Source: Rhynchonema sp. JSB1_4
Lineage: Eukaryota > Nematoda > Chromadorea > Monhysterida > Xyalidae
Direction of reading: 5' to 3'
Assembly (NCBI GenBank): GCA_030248065.1
Contig: JASAMV010008391.1
Coordinates: 21,039 to 85,038, forward strand
Length of the DNA stretch: 64,000 nt
The translations under genes were made by a program, and so were the position numbers. Positions 19,655-30,100 of the stretch are shown here, piece by piece; within the stretch, counting starts at the first letter, position 1, and every line of letters starts with the position of its first letter. The notes under the pieces were generated by a model. It saw only the letters and a list, made by a program, of their open reading frames with translations. It ran no database searches and was not told where the DNA came from.

Positions 19655-22290
19655 ATGGCGTCGGCAACTCAGAACCATGGATTTGGCCAGCAAAACAGAG
19701 TGAAAATTGAAAGCATGAACAAGCGCGTTGACCGACTAACTAATGATCCGTGTTTCGAGGTTCGTGCCTTACCAGGGATTTGGGTTGTTAGCGACTTGAC
19801 CTGAGATTCGATTTTGCTTTGTCATTTTTTATATTGTTATTGTGACGATGGGTAGAGTCCCCTTGGCATGGTGTTGAGGTTTATACTGTCCAGGTATATT
19901 GAGTGGTCGGTATTGAATATACACAATATCGGGTCGGATATACGAATACACACACGTTGAATATAACACAAGCTGACTTGAATCTAACTTCGTCACAATG
20001 TAACACACAAGTTCCACAAGTTCCCAACTGTGCATGCTAGGCTGTTTGCAAGAGAAATACGCTCTTATCACAAAGTCATGCGCTGTAGCTCAGACACAAC
20101 ATACCACTGAAGTTCACGTGCATGAATTGTCACTACATCCTCCCCCTCCAGGCAAGGCAAATACTGAAATAGAGTGAGGAAAGATTTGGTTTGGTACGCT
20201 CCGGCACAGGTTTGACACATTCGAAGGCCTGGTCCACACAAGAACGAACCACTGGACCACCAATAGCACACCGTTTCTTTGCCGAATCACGATTGGTCAC
20301 CTCGGTACAGTTGGTAGCGTCACGATCTGTACCGTTTGAGACCATCGACTGAGCCATCACAGGATCGCCTTTTTCCTCACCGATGAGCTGCACTGATGGT
20401 TTCTCGATTTTCAACGGAGTCGACTTTTGACCGACATTCGACTTCACCGAATCATGACGTGGTTTCTCGATTTTCACCGGAGTCGACTTTTGACCGACAT
20501 TCGACTTTACCGAATCACGACTGTGCCGAAATGGCGAATGCGACACAGTGCCCGAACCACGTGTCGGGCTGGTGGGGTAGGAAACAAACCGACTGTGCAC
20601 GCCCTTGGGACCACATCCCTCCCCACCAAAACGATGCTGAAAATGAACCTTTTCGCGAAATTTCACCGGACACAGAGCCCGGGTATGCTCCACCGATCCA
20701 CAGTGGTAGCATGGGTGCGGCTTCGACGCGCACCGATTCGCGACATGCCCAAAACCAGAACATTTATAGCACAAGCGAGACACTTTGAAGAACAATTTTC
20801 GTTGACGCAGCGAGCTGACGACAAAGCACTGATCGGTAAAATGAGTTGCACATTTGCAGAACAAGCAAACAACACGACTGCCTGCATTCTGAACACCAAG
20901 TTTTGAATCACACAGAACAGCACTTGAATTTTTCACATTAAAGTCACGATCAGGCGCTTGTAACGTACCACGAGTTGAACACGAATGACGCCAACCGTCA
21001 TCAATGGTGTTAGTTTGTGCGTCAGTAGTTGAAACATCATTTGACGACTTTTTGAATGTAGGGCAGCAAATCTGTGCGGCTTGGTAAAAAATGTACCGCA
21101 CATTATCAAATTGACTGTTGTCACCACAAAGTGACATGCAGTTACGAAGTTTTTCATCAACTGCATTTGCCGCATTAGTCAAAAGCACTTCGACTGCGTA
21201 TTGCGCACGGCAAAACGTGCTGTCATTGTCTTCGGTTTTAAAAACATTGTCAGCGAACGACAAAACAGCGCTGCGGTCGGTTTCACGAATTCGTATATGT
21301 CGAAGCTCATCATTCAACAACTCAAACATCGAAACAGTTGCACTTAACATTTGACTCAAAATTGAAACACGAAGCTGAATTTCACTCAACCTCACAATCA
21401 TTTCATCGTTTGTCAGCTTTGACCACTCGTCCTCCTCAAACACAATCAGCCATTCCGAGGCGCAGTCGTCCCATTTGACGATTTCCATGTTTTCGACCAT
21501 TTCGACCAGGAACATCGCCAGTTTGATGAGCGGTATCAGTGCCGCGCGAATCCATTTGATGACAGCCATTTTTTGGGCTGTGGTTGTGTACGGTACACGG
21601 ACCGCAAGCTTTCCAAGCAACGACGAAAGCATTTCCATTAGCTGCGGATTCGTTCCGTTAGTAGGATGCCAGCTATTGTGACGTTGGGTAGAGTCCCCTT
21701 GGCATGGTGTTGAGGTTTATACTGTCCAGGTATATTGAGTGGTCGGTATTGAATATACACAATATCGGGTCGGATATACGAATACACACACGTTGAATAT
21801 AACACAAGCTGACTTGAATCTAACTTCGTCACAATGTAACACACAAGTTCCACAAGTTCCCAACTGTGCATGCTAGGCTGTTTGCAAGAGAAATACGCTC
21901 TTATCACAAAGTCATGCGCTGTAGCTCAGACACAACATACCACTGAAGTTCACGTGCATGAATTGTCACTACAATTGTTCTTGTTTGTATTACATTCAGT
22001 TTTCTTTTTCTCCAGGAAAGCGAAATCTCTCGAGAATGTCTGGAAGCTACCAACAACCAACGCATGTGTCGTTTGGAGATTCACAACTATCGCGAATGCA
22101 AAGCATTTTGGGTGAGCGAAAAGCGCCAGTGATATCCCATTCTATGTATATTTCAGCAAAAAGTTTCGCTTTTCAGTACAAGATCTCAAAGGATCGGATA
22201 CAAAAGGGTCTTTCCCCGCTTCCGCCAGTGGCTGAACGTGACCAAATTGTGCAAGATTACCTGAATAATTCTCCGAAAAGTTCACGGTAG
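19655..22290 (+). CDS. CHCHD7: CHCHD7-like twin CX9C mitochondrial protein
   Basis: Three exons, 19655-19759, 22016-22111 and 22177-22290, give 104 residues in consistent phase (human CHCHD7 is 85). The twin CX9C motif is explicit: CFEESEISREC and CRLEIHNYREC, the paired cysteines of a coiled-coil-helix-coiled-coil-helix domain. The C-terminus has PPVAERDQIV, matching the conserved AERDEI stretch of CHCHD7. Such proteins are oxidised by MIA40 and fold in the mitochondrial intermembrane space. Intron 1 hosts a 2.1 kb LTR retroelement in the opposite orientation; both splice sites around it look normal, so the gene is probably still expressed. Confidence 0.9.
19843..20137 (-). repeat. 3' LTR of the gag-only element
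   Basis: 295 bp, same length as the 5' copy, one mismatch seen (A/T at the left end). The adjacent polypurine tract fixes the orientation. Confidence 0.93.
20133..21638 (-). CDS. gag: Gag polyprotein, BEL/Pao type
   Basis: 501 residues, uninterrupted. The N-terminal two-thirds is alpha-helical in character, as in retrotransposon Gag. Three zinc knuckles follow: CLFCKCATHFTDQC, CYKCSGFGHVANRC and CYHCGSVEHTRALC. This closely spaced triple arrangement, with an R-x-x-L-F-F stretch between the first two, is typical of BEL/Pao Gag. A 21-residue segment starting HDSVKSNVGQK is tandemly duplicated near residues 385-430. The frame ends at the 3' LTR border with no pol. It would assemble particles and bind element RNA. 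Confidence 0.9.
   Translation of the reverse strand: MEMLSSLLGKLAVRVPYTTTAQKMAVIKWIRAALIPLIKLAMFLVEMVENMEIVKWDDCASEWLIVFEEDEWSKLTNDEMIVRLSEIQLRVSILSQMLSATVSMFELLNDELRHIRIRETDRSAVLSFADNVFKTEDNDSTFCRAQYAVEVLLTNAANAVDEKLRNCMSLCGDNSQFDNVRYIFYQAAQICCPTFKKSSNDVSTTDAQTNTIDDGWRHSCSTRGTLQAPDRDFNVKNSSAVLCDSKLGVQNAGSRVVCLFCKCATHFTDQCFVVSSLRQRKLFFKVSRLCYKCSGFGHVANRCASKPHPCYHCGSVEHTRALCPVKFREKVHFQHRFGGEGCGPKGVHSRFVSYPTSPTRGSGTVSHSPFRHSRDSVKSNVGQKSTPVKIEKPRHDSVKSNVGQKSTPLKIEKPSVQLIGEEKGDPVMAQSMVSNGTDRDATNCTEVTNRDSAKKRCAIGGPVVRSCVDQAFECVKPVPERTKPNLSSLYFSICLAWRGRM
21679..21973 (-). repeat. 5' LTR of the gag-only element
   Basis: 295 bp; near-identity to the 3' LTR implies very recent insertion. It would carry the element's promoter. 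Confidence 0.93.
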
Positions 22291-24761
22291 CTAGCCGGCA
22301 GTCGTGGACAGCACTGTGATAACATTCATTCATTCTTATATATACTGGCAGTTCTAGTTTTGTGTAAAAATAACTATCTGTGGCTGTACAAACATTAATT
22401 TTAACTTGCTAGCGTTCTGATAAATTAAATAGAGGTGAAGTGCGGATTTATGTCATGTGAACTTTCATTCTCCCTGGTGCTTCGAACATTTTCACATCGG
22501 TTTAGTTGTTCATTGAGATGAGGTCCTGCATTTTTAAACCCGCAGTGACCTTGGTTGAAAATAGCGTATTCTACCGCGTGGCCTCCACGAACTTGGTCCA
22601 GATTGTTCGGCTCCGGAAATCGACCCAACCCAACTTTCCACGTTGTGGGCTGTGGGAACCTGGGTCTCCGGAATAAACCGTCGTAATACATATAATTTGG
22701 AATGATCAATTAGGAAGTGACACTGACACTCACTTCCACCAGCACCTGTCGTCAAAGTGCAAGTGCACCGTTACTGCTCTGGTGGGGCACAATCGCAAAG
22801 GTTACGGCACACTTACGCAGGTTTTTCCACTTTATTATTTTCCTGCTGACCGCAGCCGGATACATACTGCCTCCTCAATATTGTTATTAATTATTGTATT
22901 AGTATTGTTGTTCTTGTGCTTGCTATGCGAGAAGCCGAAATAACTTCGTTGTCATGACTCTGAAGCCATCCTCAGTACAATGCGCCCCACAGCGGCTTTT
23001 TCCACCTGCCCATTGGTTCGTTTCAGCGCACAGCCATGTGACTGCGCAAACAAAATCATAGTGATAAAATAAGCAAATAATAACATGCTTCTATCTGTCT
23101 GTGCAGATTCATCCACCTACAGTACACATGTCACGTATGTTTGACATTGGTTGTCATGGTCAAACAAAAAATTCTTGAACCAAACCCGCCAGCTTCAGCA
23201 CGCCCTCGTGGTGTGCATACCACATTGTTTACTTAGGGGTAACGTGAGTCTGGGAGTGCGCAAACTACAAATCACATTTCATGCTTTGCACATATCGCAT
23301 ATCAAAAATGTACCAGAACTCGCACGTAATCGCGCTAAATGCCTGTAATGTCAAACGCAGCTTGCTTGCTCGCTTTTGAACAGCTTGCACCAAAGACGAG
23401 TGATTTGTCATTTTGAAAGCCTTCAGTCAGACACGACTGCTTTGCTTTCAAGATTGTGATGAATGCTCCATTTTCGTGCTTGACTGTTCTGCTTCATTTC
23501 AAGTTTGAACACCGCTGTGCCCAGTTGACCTGCTTGACAGCTAAATTCAGTATGCAAGTTTCTGAATGTTGAAAACGATACGATATTGATATTGGTCGCA
23601 CAATGACTATATAAGAATTCATCAAAATCAATCCTGATTTTGACGTTCAGTCACTCTTAACTACTGTGCTATTTGTGATTCTCACAAAACATTTTCAGCT
23701 GAAAATAATCTAGCAGATCAACCACGTTGCCGCAGGTCTGAAACATCCCCTTTCCTCCGGGTTTTGGGTGCGCTCGCGCAACGCAACGCCATCGCCCCCC
23801 ACTCGCCTCCTTTGCGATTCAGGAAAAAAAATAACAAAATCTTAAAAAACCTCTTTGCCCATAGCAACTAAATGTCAAACAAATGTATACTTTATAAAAA
23901 CATATACTATAAATCTGGGGTACTAAATTGTATGCGTTCTTTGTTGCATAATTATGCCTTGTTCATTGACACACGAACTGCGCTCGAGATCTGCAGGGTG
24001 CTATACCCCATTCATGGTCATCAGGCTGATTCACTTATAGTCACGCCACGCCAACACGATCCCGATTTCGAAGCTGGCTTGATGGTGAAACATTCAGTCG
24101 TGCGTGGGTGCTGATCTGGGAAATGTGACACGTTGAAGAGTGCAACATGGGGGCATGAAGATTTTCTCTTTCTTTTCGTTTGCAAGCACAACAGCTCCGA
24201 AATCGGGCTCGTGTTGGCGTGGTTTGCCTTTATAACAACCCCACATTATAAGCCAACTCCAGTTTGGGGTGGAGATTTCAGGAAACCAATGAAAGAGATT
24301 AAGAATGTGTCCTTGTTAATTCAAGCACATTACTCAGCAGCAAACTTAGTGAAATGTTTCATTGACATGCTGGCAGCGCACACGCACAAAGCTCACAGCG
24401 AGCATGTGAAACATTGTTGTTAGATTCCACAGGCAAACGTTGACACGTTTTTTGCCAGCTTCTTGATTGAGTCTACCGGGGGGCTCTCACCCCCCCCCCC
24501 GCCCCCGACCCCCGCGGGGGGGGGGCCGCGCGGGCCCGCGGGCCCGGGGGGCGCGAAATTGTGATCATGCGCGGCGACCACCAAACTCGAAATGTTCAGT
24601 ACACAAAATATAACAGGGGCCCGCTTGTTTCCTTGGACCAAGAAAACACAGGAAACACTGTACATACGTGTGAAAGTCCATTTTCATTCGACTTTGTGCC
24701 AAACGATACTTTTTTTCATTTTAATCACCTTGCCGTTTGTTTCTTCCCCAGGGGACTGAAA
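22291..24761. other. Intergenic with MITE fragment and GC-only tract
   Basis: No supported exon. A one-ended copy of the TTGGTCGCACAATGAC element starts at 23592. Four ATGTTTCA octamers occur between 23739 and 24414. An almost pure G/C tract of about 80 bp lies at 24478-24556. A possible non-coding leader exon of the GT8 gene begins after the AG at about 24751. Confidence 0.5.
24478..24556. other. Extreme GC-only tract
   Basis: About 80 bp almost entirely G and C, with C-runs followed by G-runs and GGGCCC palindromes, in an AT-rich background. It may be a real hairpin or quadruplex former, or an assembly artefact. Confidence 0.6.
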
Positions 24762-26713
24762 ATGCCCATGCCATCCATCTGCCAACGAACCATATTGTGG
24801 CGTCGTCTGCTGCCAACCATATTCTTGTGTGTGCTACTGCTCAACTTGACAAAGTTCTACGAACACCAAAATTGCAAGCACAATGACTGCGAGAATACAG
24901 TAGTTAACAATAACGAGAGTGTGAAAATTACCGGCCATCATGGGAACAACAATTACGCGTTCGTTTTCTATGCAACAAGTCAGGACTATTTCTGTCATGT
25001 CGTAGTCAACATAATGAGAATTATCGGTCCGTTGAATAGAAACCTAACTGGTTCAGATGGTGATGTATTACCGGATTACGTTGTGTTGCTGCACGAAAAC
25101 TTGAATCCTGAGGTTAGACCCTTGTTTTCTTTTGGTCAGGCAGATTGACTGCACCGTGTGCAGATTTGTCAAATCGCGTGTCCCTGGGATTTCCACAAAG
25201 CCAAACTTATATTTGATTTGAGATTTGAGGCTATATCGTGACTCATTATCATTTACAGAATTTGCTCAAGCAATACCCGTCTCTCCAGCGGTTGAAACAT
25301 CGCCTGAAGTTGTTGCCAACCACGCAGACTCACAAAATGGATAAAACTAGCGATAAGTACTATCAGTATTCATTTCTGAAACTCGAAGTTTTCTCTTTGT
25401 ACAACGACTACAAACGGGTGATTTATATGGACAGCGATGGGCTGGTGATTCGGAATCTCGACCACTTGTTCACATTGGATATCAGACCTTATCAGGCAGG
25501 TTGTCTTAATGGGGTTGATGTGCGGTTTGAAACATCCACAAGGGTGCAGGATTGAACCAAAAGCTTTTCGATGCGGGAATTTGGACTGTCTCGACCGGAT
25601 GTGTTTAACGTAAAGGCACATTATTGCGTATGTGTGTGTAAACTCTTAGTATTCACCTTGTTTTTGTGGTCATGCCCACATTTGTTATACGTCAACTTTC
25701 TTGGCGATCAGTGTGTTGATCCGTGAACTTTTTCTCCAGGTTGCCGCAGCGTGGTCATACGGCAACGCACTGCCCAAAACAGAGCCACCGTGGCATTTGA
25801 CATCAAGTTTCTTTGTGGCCGATCTGACACCAAAGCTCCATGCCGACTTTCAATCTGCCATGCTGCCAAAGAACAAGAAAAAGGTGCAGGATGACGTGTT
25901 TGGCGGTTGCTTCAGAAACGGAATTCTATGCGCATGTGGACGCTGAAACATTAGCTCCAGCTGGTTCTGCTATTATTGTCATTTTTCTGGAGTTTCAGTG
26001 ACACCTAAATTGAGCTGAGTGCAATTTCACCACAAACCACAACTGATCACTCATTGAAGAAAAATTTGTCAACTGAATGTATATAATATTGGTCGCACAA
26101 TGACTAAATCAGAATTCATCTACCCTGATCTCCAGGTTCAACCTTAACCACTATGCTACTTGTATTGTTGACAAAACATTTTCAGCTAAACATAATCAAG
26201 CAGATCAACCACGTTGCCGCAGGTCTGAAACATTCTCTTTACTACATATGTACCTTGTGTGCGATCACGCAACGCAACGTCATTGCCCCGTCACTTTCCC
26301 TCTTCACGATTCAGGAAAAAAATTTGACCAATTCTTATATAGTCATTGTGCGACCAATACCATAGTGACGTTTCAGAATGTTTCAGGTGCTAACATCCTT
26401 CGCCAACACCACCAAGACCAACGGTGTCTATGATATGGAGATATTCAACTTTGTGCTTGACAAAGGCCGCCAAGTGTTTCTGCTTCCAACCTACTACGCC
26501 AAATTTGACTACTATTTCCACAACACCAACCACACACATGAGCTGGCGTACACTTTCTACGTGCATTTTTCGTCACGAAAACCGTTCTATCACAGGGAAA
26601 CCAAACAATATGAAACTGATTCTGAAATGACCAAAGGAAAGAGTGCAGATTTTAGGCAGCTGTTTGTTTCGTTCTGGACCGAGGCTCGTTTGTACTGCCC
26701 TGGAATAACTTAG
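24762..26713 (+). CDS. GT8-family glycosyltransferase, type II membrane protein
   Basis: Exons 24762-25112, 25259-25495, 25740-25883 (or to 25895) and 26387-26713 give about 352 residues. Near the N-terminus is a single hydrophobic anchor (RLLPTIFLCVLLLNL), as in Golgi enzymes. The catalytic region has YAFVFYATSQDYFC, then RVIYMDSDGLVIRNLDHLF with the D-x-D metal/nucleotide-sugar site, then LTSSFFVADLTP. This order fits family 8 transferases of the glycogenin/Gnt1-like type. Exon 2 seems to use a GC donor (CAG|GCAGGT); a GT donor four bases on would break the phase. The sugar donor and acceptor cannot be told. Confidence 0.8.
26089..26357. mobile_element. TA-flanked MITE with long inverted ends
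   Basis: 269 bp. Termini TTGGTCGCACAATGACTA and its complement, continuing to about 28 bp, with TA on both sides (26087-26088 and 26358-26359), as in Tc1/mariner-derived MITEs. A second, 3'-truncated copy starts at 23592. It lies in intron 3 of the GT8 gene. Confidence 0.75.
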
Positions 26714-27134
26714 CAGCTGTTTCTTTCAAGCAAATACATATATCGTGGATGTTTGGGTCCTGCCTGATCTTGGGTCCCAGACCCTGTGGCCCGCTAGATG
26801 TCGATATTTTTTTAGAATTTTTTATATTTTTGTTGAAAGGATCCTGTGGTTATGTCGTTTCTTTTATTGGATTGTCAAGGGGTGACCCAGCTCAACACAC
26901 TGAAACAAAAAGCCATCTGATCAATTATGAATGAATCTTGTCAAAAGTGCCATTGTGATATCATTTCCTTTTTGGTTTAGTTGGAACAACCCAGTTCTTT
27001 GCCATTGTATTGTGTTTGTATTATTGGTTTACGTGTCGATTGCCTGTTGAGCATTTGTTCTACTTTTTCGGGGGTACATTATCAACGGGACTAAGGATGA
27101 AAACAGAGAAAAAATAATAAAAAGTTGAACTAAA
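26714..27134. other. Intergenic between two same-strand genes
   Basis: About 420 bp covering the GT8 3' UTR and the promoter of the CEP104-like gene. No repeat or distinct motif seen. Confidence 0.4.
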
Positions 27135-30100
27135 ATGTCTGACACCGAACCAGATCCGGATTCCGTGAGTGACCTGGCGTACACGATGGTACACGTGACG
27201 TCACAGGACGATGCCACTATTGAAACATCACCCATTTACTCGCGAGATTTCATTTACGGAAAGGGATGGATCTGTGAACAGTAAGTTTATCTGTCATGGT
27301 CGAACTGTGATCTGTCAAACATCAGCAATCATTGTACATCGGAGCAAATTCAGTGATGTTTCAAGTGTTATTCTTCTTTTGGCAATTATGATGCCAGCCC
27401 TGGCCCAGCGTGCTTCACTTAGTTGTCTATTACGCACAAGTTTCAGATTCGGTCGTTACCCACAAGAGATGATCCTGCGCATGGAGGAGCTCAGCAGCAT
27501 CCAGCAGATAGCCATACTCGCGCATCACATCTACATTCGTGAGTGGCGCTGGCTGGCTGGCTGGTTGATGCTTCGCAATTTCATGAATGTTCAACTTTGT
27601 CACTATTTCAGCGCAGCACATCGATGTTTTCATTGGTGTGCCGCGCAATCCGCGAAACGCCAACCCGCATTGGACCGAGGCTCATTTCATCGCAATGGGA
27701 CAGGCGAACTTTCAGGTTTGGAAAATCCTTTCAGAACTCCACCGAAACCGGACACGCTTGTGGGCCACATTCTTGCGAAACTCAGACTGGGCACCTGATT
27801 AATCGCAATTTCTTCTTCCCCAGGACAACTCGCAAACGGATCACCGAATGACCGAGAAAAAAACGATCTACACAAAAGCAGTTGGTTTGTTCGTCAAATT
27901 CGTGTTCTCGCGAAACTACGAGACGCCATACAACAAAACTGGACAGGTTGGCCTGCTGGCTCTTCAGTGTCTTTTATTCGCGATAATAAACTGATAAAAT
28001 GATTCTTTTGTCAGGTGGGCATATTTGGCGTGAAGCTTAAAGGCATCGCGCACGGTCACGGTCGCGTGGTACGAATCGATCCACATGGGGATGGCGGTTA
28101 TGTCATCGGTAGGGTTGGCGTAAAATCATTTTTTTATCAGAAAAGCTGTTTTTCTTCGACCCCGATTTTAGGCGACGGGTCTGATTCGGACACGTACGTG
28201 GCTGACGACATAGTCCACAGGGACAGAATGAAGAAAGAAAAGAAACGGGATAGGAAGAAAAAACTTGAAGAAGCCAGGTATAATCAATGCATAGTATACC
28301 TCAAAATGTTCATGGTAAAATTTATTTTTTATGACCGAAAACCTTTTTTTCAGAAAAGAGCCCCCCGGTGTGATTGAGATCGAAGGCCGAAAATGGCGTC
28401 CGCCTTCGTTCGTCGACCACGAAGAATACGATGACTTGATCAAAGTTTTGGAAGAGAAAAAGAAAGAGAAAATTTATCAACGAAGGTTCATAATTGTCAA
28501 TTCAGCTAAAACTTTTTAAACTATAGTTGTGAAAATCATGATTGCAGTTACACGGACGCAAAGGAGATCAAGTCGATTCAGGACGATCTGAAAGTGCAAA
28601 AGTCGAACATCATGAAAACACATGCGGACTTGTTGCGTGCAATCGACAAAGAGGACTTTCCACAAGTGCGACTTTGTTTTTATGAATGAATTTTATTTAC
28701 AACCACCTGCCGACTGCCACAGGCGCAGCAATTGCAACGAACCTATGACCGAGACCGATTCAATGCGACCAAACAGTACAAGCACTTACCGAGATTCTTA
28801 AACGAACGAGAGGTTGGGTGATGTTTCACACGAGTAAAAATATTTCATCGTAGCCAGCCGCACGCAAGATGCGTTTCAGCGTTACCATTACATCGAACAT
28901 TTTGGTCGTCGGGAGCGATCACTGCAAGAGGGCTACCCGGATCCGACTAAGCTGGATGGACAGGTATGAATGAGGCAAGACATGTACCATCCCTCAGCAG
29001 CTGTATCTCCTGACCTGTATCCAACTTGGTAATCGGCTGGATCGGGGCTGGCGTTGCGCTTGCTCTTTCGTATGGATGCTTCGCCATCCGCTTATGACAA
29101 ATTTTTTGCCCGCACAAAAGTTCGTTATTGCCTGTGACTGGAAGCAGACATGGTGCAAAAAAGTCACATGATCAAGGCAAGACCAAACCGCACTGATCAC
29201 CAATTTAGATACCAGACAAAATCCTTGACAGTTCCAATATTCTGAAACATCTGTGTATATATTAATTCAGGTTGAGGGCGACGTGCCTGGTCGTCACTAC
29301 CACTACAATCCGCAACGATACGGCAGCGACAGAGAGGAATTCAATCCCAACTCGGATCTGTGGGATGGATACAGAATGGTGGACGGTGGTGGAGGTGGAG
29401 GTGCCAGTCCCAGACCGGGAACGATGGGACCGACCAGGTATACAATGTGAATGGAATGGAAAAGAAAATAGGACCTGATCGGTTTGACCAAGAACTATCC
29501 GAGAACCATGGGACCGACCAGGTATACAATGTGAATGGAATGGAAAAGAAAATAGGACCTGATCGGTTTGACCAGGAACTACAGTATGTGGGGACTGTCA
29601 TCTATCACCGTTGTTATCATGCCCATTGGTGACATGTACCTAATCCCAATCAAGATCACAATCAAGTCATGAAAGAGATAATACTGAATGCAACCGCAGT
29701 GAAAGCACGGAACACAATGAAAGAGAAAACTCTGAATGCTGGTAATGCAATGGATGGGAAAGTACTGAACGTAATGAAAGAGAGAAAACAGATATATATG
29801 GCGAGAAAGTAAGTATAAGAAAATACTGCAATTTTAGCACGAGTCCGAATGGTCAACGTCCGACCGATGGCTTCCCCGACGAAGATCGAGTGCAACAAAT
29901 ATTGGAAATGGATCGAAACAATGACCCGAACACGGATGATGAGTTGACGAAAGTGTTGGAGGAAATGGAGCAACAGGACAGGACTGATCTCGATTGGAGA
30001 CTGCAGGTGACGAAAAATTACAGTCCTAGGGTGGAATAAACGGTGTAAACGTCAGTTGGGTGTAAAGGTAGGCGTAAGCTCCGTCGAAAGCTCGGTCGGT

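Larger units (their letters stand above)
19843..21973 (-). mobile_element. Gag-only BEL/Pao-type LTR retrotransposon
   Basis: Complete short LTR element read on the minus strand. LTRs at 19843-20137 and 21679-21973 are both 295 bp with one visible mismatch. Read on the minus strand they start TGTAGTGAC and end GTCA. A 4-bp duplication ATTG flanks the element. A polypurine tract (GGAGGGGGAGGA) abuts the 3' LTR, and a primer-binding-like TGGCATCCTACTAACGG lies 7 nt after the 5' LTR. Only a gag frame fits inside; there is no protease, reverse transcriptase or integrase. It must depend on a full-length relative. Confidence 0.93.
23739..27363. promoter_or_regulatory. Densest run of Ruby-like ATGTTTCA octamers (candidate piRNA promoters)
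   Basis: Ten exact octamers in 3.6 kb, at 23739, 24086, 24354(+), 24407, 25293, 25528, 25944, 26226, 27221 and 27356(+); those without (+) read ATGTTTCA on the minus strand. Most lie in introns and intergenic DNA of the GT8 and CEP104-like genes. The C. elegans Ruby core is CTGTTTCA, so seven of eight bases agree. Promoter function is inference only. Confidence 0.3.

Noticed and set aside
20133..21638. Gag as a cellular zinc-knuckle gene
   Set aside because: Flanking LTRs, polypurine tract, primer site and target duplication show that it belongs to a retroelement.
25555..25600. Possible extra GT8 exon encoding KLFDAGIWTVS
   Set aside because: It can be phased in, but the direct join of exons 2 and 3 through a GC donor matches the family better.
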